This document shows positions 27,999 through 36,941 of a DNA stretch of 64,000 nt, one piece after another. The notes below the pieces were generated by a model that did no database searches, was not told where the DNA came from, and was given only the letters and a program-made list of their open reading frames with translations. Origin of the DNA: Schauerella fraxinea (lineage in GTDB: Bacteria > Pseudomonadota > Gammaproteobacteria > Burkholderiales > Burkholderiaceae_B); the NCBI GenBank assembly GCA_030849965.1, contig JAVDKL010000002.1:310001-374000 (forward strand). Direction: 5' to 3'. Each line of letters starts with the position of its first letter. The first letter of the stretch is position 1. Made by a program: the position numbers and the translations under genes.

Positions 27999-28343
27999 AT
28001 GCTGACTGAAATTGTCACGCGTGCTTTATCCCAATTGACAGGCCGTACGCTTCAATCGTCCAACCTGAAAGGGCATTTTCGCTATGCCTATGCCAGTGAC
28101 GACGGCAAGTATGTCGCGCTGGTGTTGCATGACCAGAAAACGTATGTCGTGGATGTGGCCGATGGCCGGTTTTGCGCAGAAGGCGCCGTGACGCCCTGCG
28201 GTTTCAAAGGACATGTATTGGAAGTGGAGGGCGATCTCCCGGCCCGTTCCATCCATGCGCCTTACGTCGAGCACTTCGAGCTCGACCTCGATCAGGACGC
28301 GTTGAACTGGCGGCATTGCCCGCAGCAGCGCGAAGCCGCCTGA
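27999..28343 (+). CDS. Conserved hypothetical protein
   Basis: A 114-residue soluble protein starting MLTEIVTRALSQLTGRTL, with a GGAGAG-like ribosome-binding site just before the ATG. It is rich in aromatic and acidic residues (FRYAYASDDGKYVALVLHDQKTYVVDVADGRF) and looks like a small beta-strand domain. I do not recognise the family. Codon use is like its neighbours and a good terminator follows, which supports it as a real single gene. It is convergent with the VWA gene. Confidence 0.7.
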   Translation: MLTEIVTRALSQLTGRTLQSSNLKGHFRYAYASDDGKYVALVLHDQKTYVVDVADGRFCAEGAVTPCGFKGHVLEVEGDLPARSIHAPYVEHFELDLDQDALNWRHCPQQREAA

Positions 28344-28349
28344 CGACAG

Positions 28350-28387
28350 GGGAGCCGCGCCGATCGCTGGCCCGGTTCCCGTTTTTT
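28350..28387 (+). terminator. Rho-independent terminator of the hypothetical gene
   Basis: GGGAGCCG (28350-28357) pairs with CGGTTCCC (28373-28380) with one G-T wobble; GTTTTTT follows. It overlaps the stop codon of the convergent VWA gene. Confidence 0.75.
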
Positions 28388-29558
28388 ATTTCGCGAGATG
28401 CCGCATGGCTTGTTCAAGTCCGGCAACCGTGACCGGGAACATCCGGTCGTGCATGATTTCGCGCATCAGCGCAATGGATTGACGGTATTGCCACGACGCG
28501 GTGGACTCCGGATTCAACCACACCGATTTGGGCCATTGCTCGAGCAATCGCTGCATCCAGGTCGCGCCCGGTTCCTTGTTGTAGTGCTCCACGGAACCCC
28601 CCGGCTGCATGATCTCGTAGGGACTCATCGTGGCATCGCCCACAATGATCAGGCGCCAATCTGCGTTGTACTTGCGCAGTACATCCCATGTATCCGCCCG
28701 TTCGTTCTGCCGGCGGCTATTGCTCTGCCATAGGGATTCGTAGGGGCAGTTGTGAAAGTAGTACACCTCGAGATGGCGGAACTCGCTGCGCGCCGCGGAA
28801 AACAATTCCTCGATTCGGGCGATGTGGTCGTCCATGCTGCCGCCCACGTCCAGCAGCATCAGCACCTTCACGGTGTTGCGGCGCTCCGGCACCATTTGCA
28901 GATCGAGATACCCGGCATTGCGCGCCGTGCCGGCGATCGTGCCGTCCAGATCCAGCTCCATCTCGGCGCCTTGCCGGGCAAATCGCCGCAAGCGGCGGAG
29001 CGCCACCTTGAAGTTGCGCGTGCCCAACTCGACCTGATCGTCGTAATCGCGAAAAGTGCGCATATCCCACACCTTGACCGCACTGCGATTGCCGGACGAT
29101 TGCCCGCCGATGCGGATGCCTTCGGGGTGGTAACCGCCATTGCCGAAAGGCGATGTGCCGCCGGTGCCGATCCATTTGTTGCCGCCTTCATGGCGACCCT
29201 TCTGATCTTCCAGCCGTTGCTTCAGGCGTTCCATCAGTTCGTCCCAACCGAGCTTCTCGGCGGCCGCTTTTTGTTCGTCGCTGAGTTCGCGCTGCAACTG
29301 CTTGATGAGCCAATCCAGCGGGATGTCCTTGGCCGGCGGCAGCTTGGCCTCCAGACCTTTGTAGAACGAGCCGAACGCCGCATCGAAGCGGTCGTAATAG
29401 CTTTCGTCCTTGACCAAGGCGATACGCGAGAGATAGTAGAAATCATCCAGCGACGGCCCCATCACGCCGTGCCGCAATGCGTCGAGCAGCGACAGATACT
29501 CCCTGACGGAAACCGGCAGGCGGTGGGCACGCAGATGGAAAAAGAAATCAACGAGCAT
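28386..29558 (-). CDS. VWA domain protein, CoxE-like partner of MoxR
   Basis: A 390-residue protein. The N-terminal half (about 1-220) is the helical CoxE-like region; the von Willebrand A domain begins with VLMLLDVGGSMDDH, where the MIDAS motif is Asp237-x-Gly239-x-Ser241 in place of D-x-S-x-S. Its gene starts 20 bp downstream of the MoxR ATPase on the same strand. MoxR-VWA pairs act as chaperones for metal cofactor or complex assembly in the cytoplasm. Here the pair is divergent from two c-type cytochromes, which may be the clients (inference). Confidence 0.88.
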   Translation of the reverse strand: MLVDFFFHLRAHRLPVSVREYLSLLDALRHGVMGPSLDDFYYLSRIALVKDESYYDRFDAAFGSFYKGLEAKLPPAKDIPLDWLIKQLQRELSDEQKAAAEKLGWDELMERLKQRLEDQKGRHEGGNKWIGTGGTSPFGNGGYHPEGIRIGGQSSGNRSAVKVWDMRTFRDYDDQVELGTRNFKVALRRLRRFARQGAEMELDLDGTIAGTARNAGYLDLQMVPERRNTVKVLMLLDVGGSMDDHIARIEELFSAARSEFRHLEVYYFHNCPYESLWQSNSRRQNERADTWDVLRKYNADWRLIIVGDATMSPYEIMQPGGSVEHYNKEPGATWMQRLLEQWPKSVWLNPESTASWQYRQSIALMREIMHDRMFPVTVAGLEQAMRHLAK

Positions 29559-29578
29559 GGGTGGCCCTGGTTGAGAAC

Positions 29579-30454
29579 TTAACGACGCTGGCCGGTACGG
29601 GTCATGGCAGCCAGGCGCTCGAGCAGATGCAAGTCCTGCTCATTCTTGAGCAGCGCGCCCGCCAGCTTGGGCAGGGCGTCTTTCTGGGCTTGGGCCAAGT
29701 CTTCTGCACTCACGTCTTCGGCCAGGAGCAGACGCAGCCAGTCGATGAGTTCGGAGGTCGACGGCTTTTTCTTCAAGCCCGGCGCGTCGCGCAGGCCGAA
29801 GAACGTATCGAGTGCCGCGCGCATCACGTCCTGCTTCAGATCCGGGAAGTGCACGCCCACGATCTCGCGCATGGTGTCGCGATCCGGGAAACGGATGTAG
29901 TGGAAAAAGCAGCGGCGCAAGAAAGCATCCGGCAGATCTTTTTCGTTGTTTGACGTGATGATCACGAGCGGGCGATTGACGGCTTTGATCGTTTCGCGGG
30001 TCTCGTAAACATGAAACTCCATGCGGTCGAGTTCGCGCAACAGATCGTTGGGGAATTCGATATCGGCCTTGTCGATTTCATCGATCAACAGCACCACGGG
30101 TTCGTCGGCCTGGAACGCCTCCCAGAGCACGCCGCGGATGATGTAGTTGCGGATATCCCGCACCTTCTCGTCGCCCAGTTGCGAATCGCGCAGCCGCGAG
30201 ACGGCGTCGTACTCGTACAGCCCCTGATGCGCCTTGGTGGTGGACTTGATGTGCCACTGCAGCAGGGGCCGATCGAGTGCCGCGGCGACTTCTTCGGCCA
30301 GCATTGTTTTGCCGGTGCCGGGCTCGCCCTTGATCAACAACGGACGTTGCAGCGTCAGTGCCGCATTGACGGCAAGCTTGAGATCATCGGTGGCAACGTA
30401 ACGCTCGCTACCTTCAAAACGTGCGGCGGTCGTGGACGGGGGATTCAGCGGCAT
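29579..30454 (-). CDS. MoxR-family AAA+ ATPase
   Basis: A 291-residue AAA+ ATPase with Walker A GEPGTGKT (residues 43-50), Walker B LLIDEIDK (about 122-129) and sensor 1 ITSNNEKDLP, and a C-terminal lid. The ATG at 30454 is chosen; a GTG 10 codons earlier also exists but has no better ribosome site. Works with the downstream VWA protein to remodel or activate a target enzyme. The gap to the cytochrome gene on the other strand is 138 bp. Confidence 0.93.
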   Translation of the reverse strand: MPLNPPSTTAARFEGSERYVATDDLKLAVNAALTLQRPLLIKGEPGTGKTMLAEEVAAALDRPLLQWHIKSTTKAHQGLYEYDAVSRLRDSQLGDEKVRDIRNYIIRGVLWEAFQADEPVVLLIDEIDKADIEFPNDLLRELDRMEFHVYETRETIKAVNRPLVIITSNNEKDLPDAFLRRCFFHYIRFPDRDTMREIVGVHFPDLKQDVMRAALDTFFGLRDAPGLKKKPSTSELIDWLRLLLAEDVSAEDLAQAQKDALPKLAGALLKNEQDLHLLERLAAMTRTGQRR

Positions 30455-30592
30455 GGGGCGAAAGCTCGTGTGAGAATGTCGCACGGTGCGCGACGGCGGG
30501 CGGAATGTGCGGACAATTATCGTACAATCCGTGGTGTTTTGCGGCCGGGTGCACGCCCGGAAACGACTACAGCCATAATAAGAGACATCTTC

Positions 30593-30946
30593 ATGAAGTT
30601 GCGAAACCCTATGATGCGCATGGTGTCATCGATAACTTTGGCCGGATCCTGTTTGATCGCGGGCCAGACGTTCGCCGCCGATGCGCCCCCGGTCGGCAAT
30701 GTTCAGGCAGCCCGCGACAAGATCTCCATGTGCATCGGATGCCATGGGATTCCCGGCTACAAGGCAACGTTTCCCGAGCTGTATCACGTCCCGATGATCG
30801 CGGGTCAAAACGCGAAGTACATCGAAGCTGCACTCAACGAATACAAAAAGGGATCGCGCTCGCATCCGACCATGGACGCCATCGCCGGCAGCCTGTCCGA
30901 CCAGGACATTGCCGATCTGGCCGCCTACTACGCCGATCTCAAATAA
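30593..30946 (+). CDS. Small class I c-type cytochrome, periplasmic
   Basis: A 117-residue protein with a signal peptide (hydrophobic residues about 9-28, cleavage near FAA-DAPP) and heme-binding Cys47-Ile-Gly-Cys50-His51. The C-terminal helix ends QDIADLAAYYADLK, typical of cytochrome c4/c5-like single-heme proteins that carry electrons to an oxidase. It is the first of two tandem cytochrome genes, 13 bp before the second. Confidence 0.9.
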   Translation: MKLRNPMMRMVSSITLAGSCLIAGQTFAADAPPVGNVQAARDKISMCIGCHGIPGYKATFPELYHVPMIAGQNAKYIEAALNEYKKGSRSHPTMDAIAGSLSDQDIADLAAYYADLK

Positions 30947-30959
30947 ACCGGGGGCACAC

Positions 30960-31322
30960 ATGAAACGCTACACCGTTGCCCTCGCGGGCGCCGTACTGGC
31001 CATGGCCGGTTTGTCGGCCCAGGCCGCCGATCTCAACGCCGGCAAGGCCATTTTCGAAAAGTTGAACTGTGCCTCGTGCCACGGCGCTGATGCCCGCACA
31101 TCGGTCGATCCGTCGTACCCGGTACTCGCCGGTCAGCACGCCGATTACCTGGCCCATGCGTTGAAAGCCTATCAGCGCGGCGCATCGGGTGCACCGGCCA
31201 CCGCCAACGCCCGCAAGAATCCCATCATGGGTGCGTTCGCCACGCAGTTGTCCGCCGAAGACATCGCCAACGTCTCGGCCTGGTTGGCGGCCCAGCCGGG
31301 CCCGCTCGGCGTGCGTCGTTAA
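30960..31322 (+). CDS. Small class I c-type cytochrome, periplasmic
   Basis: A 120-residue protein: signal peptide (cleavage at QAA-DLNAG), heme site Cys37-Ala-Ser-Cys40-His41, a YPVLAGQHADYLAHALKAYQRG block with a proline turn and a distal Met candidate (Met in NPIMGAFATQL), and a terminal helix IANVSAWLAAQP. It is a second mono-heme electron carrier, co-transcribed with the preceding gene, and followed by a terminator. Confidence 0.92.
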   Translation: MKRYTVALAGAVLAMAGLSAQAADLNAGKAIFEKLNCASCHGADARTSVDPSYPVLAGQHADYLAHALKAYQRGASGAPATANARKNPIMGAFATQLSAEDIANVSAWLAAQPGPLGVRR

Positions 31323-31338
31323 GGTATTCGCACCGAAG

Positions 31339-31382
31339 CCGCATGGATTATGAAGCTGGACTCATAAGCCCATGCGGATTTT
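31339..31382 (+). terminator. Rho-independent terminator of the cytochrome operon
   Basis: CCGCATGG (31339-31346) pairs with CCATGCGG (31370-31377), and an inner stem TTATGA/TCATAA reinforces it; ATTTT follows. Confidence 0.75.
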
Positions 31383-31839
31383 GCCGTCTAGTGGTGCGGA
31401 ACGAACGCCGGTAAATTCACTCTGACAGGTTCAGCTGTTCGTCAGCAGCCCGGATCGGCGCGCGATGCGCCAGTCATTCGGGCGACCAGAGAGGAGTTTC
31501 GATGCGGTCAAAGCGTGCAAGTGCCAATAGTCATTACGAGATTCCCTCGCAGTACTTCGGAGGGAATCCGAGCGTTCCCGCCTGGACACCGTCGTTGCCG
31601 GGCGACGACGAGGCCGATGTCAGCGTCGTGCCAGCCTCGGCGGCGATGAGCCATTCATCGCGAATGCAGGGGGCCAGCCGCCACGCGACTGCGGGCCGTG
31701 CCACGTTGTCCGAGCCGATGTGCTGATCGCTGCAGGTATCTACTGGCATTGCGCCAGCGGCCGCGGCACGCAAAACGTGGAAAGCTAAACCCGCATCTCC
31801 GGATCGAAGACCGCCCAGTTGCCGGGTCGGATCGATGGA
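31383..31839. other. 457-bp region with at most one doubtful small gene
   Basis: Between the cytochrome terminator and the DUF1841 gene. Apart from the possible small gene at 31502-31726 nothing coding is visible. At the right end a 19-bp element beginning GTTGCCGGGTCGGATC (31818-31836) is repeated with two changes at 31854-31872, 36 bp on, running into the DUF1841 3' end. Confidence 0.45.
31502..31726 (+). CDS. Possible small hypothetical protein
   Basis: A 74-residue frame starting ATG with a very good AGAGGAG site 7 bp upstream. The product is Ser/Ala-rich, with MRSKRASANSHYEIPSQYFG at the start, no membrane segment and no family I know. A good ribosome site is the main support; composition is compatible with coding but not proof. 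It could equally be chance. Confidence 0.3.
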   Translation: MRSKRASANSHYEIPSQYFGGNPSVPAWTPSLPGDDEADVSVVPASAAMSHSSRMQGASRHATAGRATLSEPMC

Positions 31840-32265
31840 TCAGCGACCGGCGCGTTGCCGGATCAGATCGATATACGTGTCGCTATCGAGCGGCGTACCC
31901 AGGCGCTGCGCTTCCCACACCACCTGTCCCAAACACTCCATGATTTCGTGTGCGGCCTCATGCGCGTTGGTCTTGCCGACCAACTGCTGATACGCCGCGC
32001 GGATGCCGGGTGGATGGTCGATCGACAACTGCTCGGCGATCGCCAAGTGCATCGACATGTGCAAAAACGGATTGGTGCGGCCCTTCTCGACCGAATACTC
32101 GGCCGTCATCGCTTCAGGGTGTTCGAGGTCGCCGTGATACTCGGGGTGCTCGATCATCCAGTCGAGCGCAATCGCTTCGAGCGGGGTCAGCACCTCGTGC
32201 GCACGGTGTTTCCGCCAGGTACCGGTGAAGAACTCGCGAACCTGGTCGCGGGAGGGATTGAACAT
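31840..32265 (-). CDS. DUF1841 family protein
   Basis: A 141-residue soluble protein beginning MFNPSRDQVREFFTGTWRKHR, the start of DUF1841, followed by conserved LEAIALDWMIEHPEYH, NPFLHMSMHLAIAEQLSIDHPPG and the helical NAHEAAHEIMECLGQVVWEAQRLG. The several His residues could bind metal; function unknown. Length is typical. The ATG at 32265 is preferred because the family starts there. It is divergent from icd with 134 bp between. Confidence 0.85.
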   Translation of the reverse strand: MFNPSRDQVREFFTGTWRKHRAHEVLTPLEAIALDWMIEHPEYHGDLEHPEAMTAEYSVEKGRTNPFLHMSMHLAIAEQLSIDHPPGIRAAYQQLVGKTNAHEAAHEIMECLGQVVWEAQRLGTPLDSDTYIDLIRQRAGR

Positions 32266-32399
32266 AACGATCGATGCATACGGATTGAATGGGATCATTT
32301 TACGCCTGCGCCAGGGTTGGCGCGCGGCGCCAGGCGCGATGCGGGATAGAATCCCAGGCTGCACCGCATCACTCGAAATACCTGGAGCCGCCGAGCATC

Positions 32400-33656
32400 A
32401 TGTCCTACCAACATATCCAAGTGCCTGATAGTGGCGAAAAGATCACGCTCAACGCCGACTTTTCGCTCAACGTGCCGGATCACGTCGTCATTCCCTTTAT
32501 CGAAGGCGATGGGACGGGGGCGGACATCACGCCCGTCATGAAGACGGTCGTCGATGCTGCGGTAGCCAAGGCCTACGGCGACACACGCCGTATCCACTGG
32601 ATGGAAGTCTTCGCTGGCGAGAAAGCGACCAAGATTTATGGGCCCGACGTGTGGCTGCCGGCCGAAACGCTGGATGCCGTGCGCGATTACGTGGTGTCGA
32701 TCAAGGGTCCGCTCGGCACACCCGCCGGTGGCGCGATCCGGTCGCTCAATGTGGCCCTGCGCCAGCAGCTCGATCTGTATGCCTGCTTGCGTCCTGCGCG
32801 TTATTTCAAGGGCGTGCCCTCGCCGCTGCGCCAACCTGAAAAAACCGACATGGTGGTCTTCCGCGAAAACTCGGAAGATATCTATGCCGGCATCGAGTTC
32901 ATGGCAGAAAGCGAGCAGGCGCGTCAGTTGGTCGACTTCCTGCAGAACACACTAGGCGCCAACAAGATCCGCTTTCCCGACACGTCGTCGATCGGCATCA
33001 AGCCGGTGTCGCGCGAAGGTACCGAGCGTTTGGTGCGCAAAGCGGTGCAGTACGCCGTTGCCAACGATCGGTCGTCCATCACGCTGGTGCACAAGGGCAA
33101 CATCATGAAGTTCACGGAAGGCGGTTTCCGTGACTGGGGCTACGAGCTGCTGCAAAAAGAGTTCGACGCGCATGTGATCGACGGCGGGCCGTGGTGCAAG
33201 TTCAAGAACCCGCGTACGGGCCGCGACATTATCGTCAAGGATATGTTCGTGGATGCGTTTCTGCAGCAGAGCCTGTTGCGCCCGCGCGACTTCGATGTGA
33301 TCGCCACGCTCAATCTCAACGGCGACTACATTTCTGCCACGCTCGCGGCGCAAGTGGGCGGCATCGGCATCTCGCCGGGCGCCAACATGTCCGATACGGT
33401 GGCGATGTTTGAGGCCACGCACGGCACGGCACCGAAATACGCGGGCAAAGACTACGTCAATCCCGGTTCGGAAATTCTGTCGGCCGCCATGATGCTGCGT
33501 CATATCGGTTGGGTCGAGGCTTCCGATCTGATTATCGCCAGCATGGAGAAATCCATCCTGTCCAAAAAGGTCACGTACGACTTCGCCCGATTGCTTGAAG
33601 GCGCGGCCCAGGTGTCGTGCTCCGGCTTCGGCCAAGTCATGATCGACAATCTGTGA
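32400..33656 (+). CDS. icd: NADP-dependent isocitrate dehydrogenase
   Basis: A 418-residue TCA-cycle enzyme converting isocitrate to 2-oxoglutarate with [15 protein letters not shown] near the start, phosphorylatable Ser115 in [12 protein letters not shown] (the site used by IDH kinase/phosphatase in E. coli), [28 protein letters not shown] and the cofactor site [13 protein letters not shown] are all present. Length equals E. coli Icd (416). The ATG at 32400 matches the family start; an upstream open stretch is not coding. Confidence 0.97.
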   Translation: MSYQHIQVPDSGEKITLNADFSLNVPDHVVIPFIEGDGTGADITPVMKTVVDAAVAKAYGDTRRIHWMEVFAGEKATKIYGPDVWLPAETLDAVRDYVVSIKGPLGTPAGGAIRSLNVALRQQLDLYACLRPARYFKGVPSPLRQPEKTDMVVFRENSEDIYAGIEFMAESEQARQLVDFLQNTLGANKIRFPDTSSIGIKPVSREGTERLVRKAVQYAVANDRSSITLVHKGNIMKFTEGGFRDWGYELLQKEFDAHVIDGGPWCKFKNPRTGRDIIVKDMFVDAFLQQSLLRPRDFDVIATLNLNGDYISATLAAQVGGIGISPGANMSDTVAMFEATHGTAPKYAGKDYVNPGSEILSAAMMLRHIGWVEASDLIIASMEKSILSKKVTYDFARLLEGAAQVSCSGFGQVMIDNL

Positions 33657-33690
33657 TGTGCTTTTCAATCCCATTTCGACGAGGACGTTC

Positions 33691-34263
33691 ATGAAGTTCA
33701 AGATGGCAGAGCATTCGGTGTTTGCCATTCTGCTGCGCAAGCCCTGGTGGATCAGCGGTTTGATCGCAGTCGCCGTCACGGTGATATCGGTGCTGGCGTT
33801 GCCGCCGGTGGTCAAGCCCGCAGGATTTTTTGCGGCGATTCCGTTCTTTGCCATTGCCGGCATATCGGCCTGGAAGCGGCGGCATCTGCCGTCGGCAGCC
33901 AAGGTCGAGGCGGTGACGACCACCGTATCTGCCATGCCGTGGAGCACGTTTGCCGAAGCGTTGCAGGCAGGATTCGAGCGCGACGGCAGCACCGTCAAGC
34001 GGTTGGATGGTGCACGGGCCGATTTCGAATTGACCCGCGCCGGTCATACCGCGGTGGTGAGCGCGAGGCGCTGGAAGGCAGCGCGAACGGGTATCGAACC
34101 CTTGCGGGCGTTGCTGGCCGAAACCCGCTCGCGCGGCGCCAACGAAAGCATCTACGTCAGTGTGAACGAGATCAGCGATACCGCGCGCACGTTCGCGCGC
34201 GACAATCGCATCAGCGTGATTGCGGCAGCCGAAATCGCGCGGCTGATGCCGGACCTGAAATAG
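33691..34263 (+). CDS. Mrr-like (restriction endonuclease-fold) membrane protein, catalytic residues replaced
   Basis: A 190-residue protein: two membrane segments (about 20-37 and 46-60), then an Mrr_cat-type PD-(D/E)xK domain (85-190). The fold motifs are present (GFERDGSTVKRLDGARADFEL, then RTGIEPLRALLAE and YVSVNEISDTA), but where active Mrr enzymes have Q-x-K after the strand (typically VQCKRW) this protein has Ser124-Ala-Arg126 (VSARRW). Asp111 remains. It may have lost nuclease activity or use other residues. It lies in the same direction between icd and cbpA. Function unknown. Confidence 0.7.
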   Translation: MKFKMAEHSVFAILLRKPWWISGLIAVAVTVISVLALPPVVKPAGFFAAIPFFAIAGISAWKRRHLPSAAKVEAVTTTVSAMPWSTFAEALQAGFERDGSTVKRLDGARADFELTRAGHTAVVSARRWKAARTGIEPLRALLAETRSRGANESIYVSVNEISDTARTFARDNRISVIAAAEIARLMPDLK

Positions 34264-34362
34264 GGCCACGCAGGTCTTTTTCGCCGGGCGCGCCGCGCGC
34301 GGGCGGCATGGTCTTTGCGCCGCGTCTGCCGTATGCTGTGGGCAGGCTTTGTGGATGGACTC

Positions 34363-35346
34363 ATGACGTTCAAAGACTATTACGCTGCGCTCGGTCTGGA
34401 TAGCTCCGCCGATCAAGACGCCATCAAGAAGGCTTACCGCAAGCTCGCGCGTAAGTATCACCCGGATGTGAGTAAAGAGGACGACGCCGAGTCGCGCTTC
34501 AAGGAAGTCAACGAGGCGTACCACGCGCTCAACGATCCCGAGATGCGGGCGGCCTACGACGATCGCGTGCGCCGCGAGCGCGAGGCCCCGCAAGGCTTTG
34601 GGCAGCCACCGGGCGGCCCGCAAGGCTACGAGTTCAGCGGCCGTGATTTCGGCGGGCGCGATGCCCGCGGTCATGATTTCGGCGCTGGCGAACCGGGCGA
34701 TTACAGCGACTTCTTCGAATCCCTCTTCGGTCATCAGGAGCGTGCGCACGCCGGTCAGGGGCGCCGACGCGCGGCCAGTCTGGACCATCATGCCAAGATC
34801 GAGATCGAACTCGAGGATGTGTATTTGGGCGCCACGCGCACCATCTCGCTCTCGATGCCGGTCGTCGACGCACAGGGCCGCGTGACGATGACGGCGCGGC
34901 AGCTTGAAATCACGATTCCGAAAGGCGTACGCGAAGGTCAGCACTTACGCCTGGCCGGCCAAGGCAGCCGCGATCCCGACACCAAACAAGCCGGCGATCT
35001 TTATCTCGAGATCGCTTACCGCGTGCATCCGCAGTTCCGCGTGGATGGGCGTGACGTTTATGTCGATCTGCCCTTGGCGCCGTGGGAAGCCGCGCTCGGC
35101 GCGAGCGTGGAAGCCCCAACGCCCGAAGGCCCCGTGGAACTCACGATTCCGCCAGGGTCGCGCAGCGGCCGCAAACTGCGTCTGAAGGCCCGTGGCCTAC
35201 CGGGCAATCCGACCGGAGATCTGTACGTGGTGCTGACCATCGTGGCACCGTCGGCCGTGACCGCCGATCAGAAGTCGGCCTATGAGGCGCTGGCGCGCGC
35301 CTATCCCACATTCGATGCGCGCACCACAACGGAGGCAAAGCGATGA
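34363..35346 (+). CDS. cbpA: Curved DNA-binding protein / DnaJ-class co-chaperone CbpA
   Basis: A 327-residue type II J-protein: J domain with HPD at residues 33-35, a Gly/Asp-rich linker (about 80-130) and two C-terminal substrate domains ([21 protein letters not shown], then [20 protein letters not shown]). No zinc domain. Length is near E. coli CbpA (306). The next gene, cbpM, overlaps its stop by an ATGA, which makes the pair certain. A GTG/TTG start further upstream is not supported. Confidence 0.95.
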   Translation: MTFKDYYAALGLDSSADQDAIKKAYRKLARKYHPDVSKEDDAESRFKEVNEAYHALNDPEMRAAYDDRVRREREAPQGFGQPPGGPQGYEFSGRDFGGRDARGHDFGAGEPGDYSDFFESLFGHQERAHAGQGRRRAASLDHHAKIEIELEDVYLGATRTISLSMPVVDAQGRVTMTARQLEITIPKGVREGQHLRLAGQGSRDPDTKQAGDLYLEIAYRVHPQFRVDGRDVYVDLPLAPWEAALGASVEAPTPEGPVELTIPPGSRSGRKLRLKARGLPGNPTGDLYVVLTIVAPSAVTADQKSAYEALARAYPTFDARTTTEAKR

Positions 35347-35663
35347 GCACACCGTCGAATCTTCGGGCGATCGACACCGTTATCGTCGAGGAGCATGTGC
35401 ATTTCACGCTCGACGAACTGTGCCGGGCCTGCCGCGTCGAGCATGAACGCGTGGTGGTGTTGGTGCATGAAGGGGTGCTCGAACCCGCCGGGCACGAGCC
35501 ACGTGAATGGCGTTTCGATGGCGCCTCGCTCGGGCGCGCGCGCCTGGCATTGCGGTTGATCCGCGATCTTGAACTCGACGTCAATGGTGTGGCGTTGGTG
35601 CTGGATCTGCTCGAAGAAAACGCCCGTTTGCGCGCGCAATTGCGGCAAGCGGGCGGGCGCTAG
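35343..35663 (+). CDS. cbpM: Chaperone modulator CbpM
   Basis: A 106-residue MerR-like small protein that binds the CbpA J domain and inhibits its co-chaperone and DNA-binding activity. The pattern [34 protein letters not shown] is the winged-helix start, and a terminal coiled coil (about 65-100) follows. It overlaps cbpA by 4 bp, so both are translated together. Confidence 0.92.
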   Translation: MSTPSNLRAIDTVIVEEHVHFTLDELCRACRVEHERVVVLVHEGVLEPAGHEPREWRFDGASLGRARLALRLIRDLELDVNGVALVLDLLEENARLRAQLRQAGGR

Positions 35664-35702
35664 TCCAATCATGCATTCAGCGCCTTGCACACGGGCAGGA
35701 TA

Positions 35703-36614
35703 GTGAAGACGTCGCTCGACGAATATCTGGCGTTTCGTACGGTGGTCGATAGCGGCTCCATCACGGCGGCGGCCGCCCAGTTGGGTCAAACCATCTCAGG
35801 CGTGAGTCGCACGCTCACGCGTCTGGAGGAGAAGCTGGGCACCACGTTGCTCAATCGCACCACCCGGCGTCTGACGCTTACCGAAGAAGGACACTCTGTA
35901 TTGGGCCACGCCCGCGCCATCCTCGCGGCTGTCGACGAAGCGGAAGAACACGTGGCTGTGCGCCGGCTGCGGCCCGCCGGGCGGTTGCGTGTGAACGCCG
36001 CCGCGCCGTTCATGCTGCACGCGGTGGTGCCCGAGATCGCCGCCTTTCATGCGCGTTACCCCGAGATTGAGCTCGAGCTCAACACCAACGATCTGGTGAT
36101 CGATTTGCTCGAGGAAGACACCGATGTGGCGATCCGCATCGGGCTCCTGCGCGACTCGACGCTGCGGGCACGATCGCTGGGAGCCAGTGTGCTGCGGGTA
36201 CTGGCCAGCCCCGAGTATCTCAAGGTGGCGGGCCGACCCAAGCACCCCGACGACTTGGCCGGGCATCGGCTGCTGGGCTTCAACCAGCCCGATTTGTTGA
36301 ACCAATGGCCGTTGCGAGGCCCGCATGGCGATCGGCTGCGTATCACCCCGTCGTTGCGCGCGTCCAGTGGCGAAACCTTGCGGCAGCTTGCACTGTCGGG
36401 AGCGGGCATCGTGTGTCTGTCGGACTTCATGACCCAGGCCGATCGCCGGGATGGGCGTTTGGTGCAGGTGCTGCCGCGCGATACCGTCGAGGTGCTGCAG
36501 CCGATACATGCGGTGTACTACCGCAATACGCAACTGTCGCCCCGCATCGCCTGCTTTCTCGATTTTCTGAGCGAGCGATTGGCCGCTCAGGCGTGGGTCG
36601 TCGGGCCGCGTTAG
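35703..36614 (+). CDS. LysR-family transcriptional regulator
   Basis: A 303-residue LTTR from the GTG at 35703 (AGGA directly upstream); an in-frame TTG lies at 35685. Winged helix at residues 1-60 (LAFRTVVDSGSITAAAAQLGQTISGVSRTLTRLEEKLGTTLLNRTTRRLTLTEEG) and a substrate-binding domain of two lobes. The effector is unknown. The convergent FAD monooxygenase is the only nearby enzyme, but it is separated by the 33-bp repeat array, so regulation of it is not supported by position. Confidence 0.88.
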   Translation: MKTSLDEYLAFRTVVDSGSITAAAAQLGQTISGVSRTLTRLEEKLGTTLLNRTTRRLTLTEEGHSVLGHARAILAAVDEAEEHVAVRRLRPAGRLRVNAAAPFMLHAVVPEIAAFHARYPEIELELNTNDLVIDLLEEDTDVAIRIGLLRDSTLRARSLGASVLRVLASPEYLKVAGRPKHPDDLAGHRLLGFNQPDLLNQWPLRGPHGDRLRITPSLRASSGETLRQLALSGAGIVCLSDFMTQADRRDGRLVQVLPRDTVEVLQPIHAVYYRNTQLSPRIACFLDFLSERLAAQAWVVGPR

Positions 36615-36625
36615 CGCAGCGGTAC

Positions 36626-36790
36626 AGCAGCGTTGAAGCAGTGCTGAATCAGCGGTACAGCAGCGTTGAAGAAGTGCTAAAGCAGCGGTACAGCAGCGTT
36701 GAAGAAGTGCTATAGCAGCGGTACAGCAGCGTTGAAGAAGTGCTAAAGCAGCGGTACAGCAGCGTTGAAGAAGTGCTAAAGCGGCGTTAG
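36626..36790 (+). repeat. 33-bp tandem repeat (five units) and degenerate tail
   Basis: Five head-to-tail 33-bp units at 36626-36658, 36659-36691, 36692-36724, 36725-36757 and 36758-36790. Each begins AGCAGCGTTGAAGAAGTGCT. The first and last are diverged. A simpler tail with AGCAGCGATAAA-like 12-bp units continues to about 36840. It starts only 11 bp after the lysR stop and lies in the convergent gap. The unit length is a multiple of three, so several frames stay open across it, but none looks like a gene. Confidence 0.92.
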
Positions 36791-36941
36791 ACCAGCGTTA
36801 AAGCGGCGTGAAAGCAGCGATAAAGCAGCGATAAAGCAGCATCAGGGGCCGCGCGGGTTCTCGCATATCTGACCTTGTGGGCGGTAAAAGCGCAGCTGCA
36901 TCACTGCGGTGCCAGGCCAGGCCAGTCCGGCGGCGCATCGT
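36791..36941. other. Degenerate repeat tail and short non-coding spacer
   Basis: Continuation of the repeat with shorter units (AAAGCAGCGAT) to about 36840, then about 100 bp with no gene or clear terminator before the end of the minus-strand monooxygenase. Confidence 0.5.

Noticed and set aside
36626-36840. CRISPR array or coding repeat protein
   Set aside because: Direct units without unique spacers; the longest in-frame reading has an RYSSVEEVLKQ-like repeat but is interrupted by a stop in the third unit and has no start signal.
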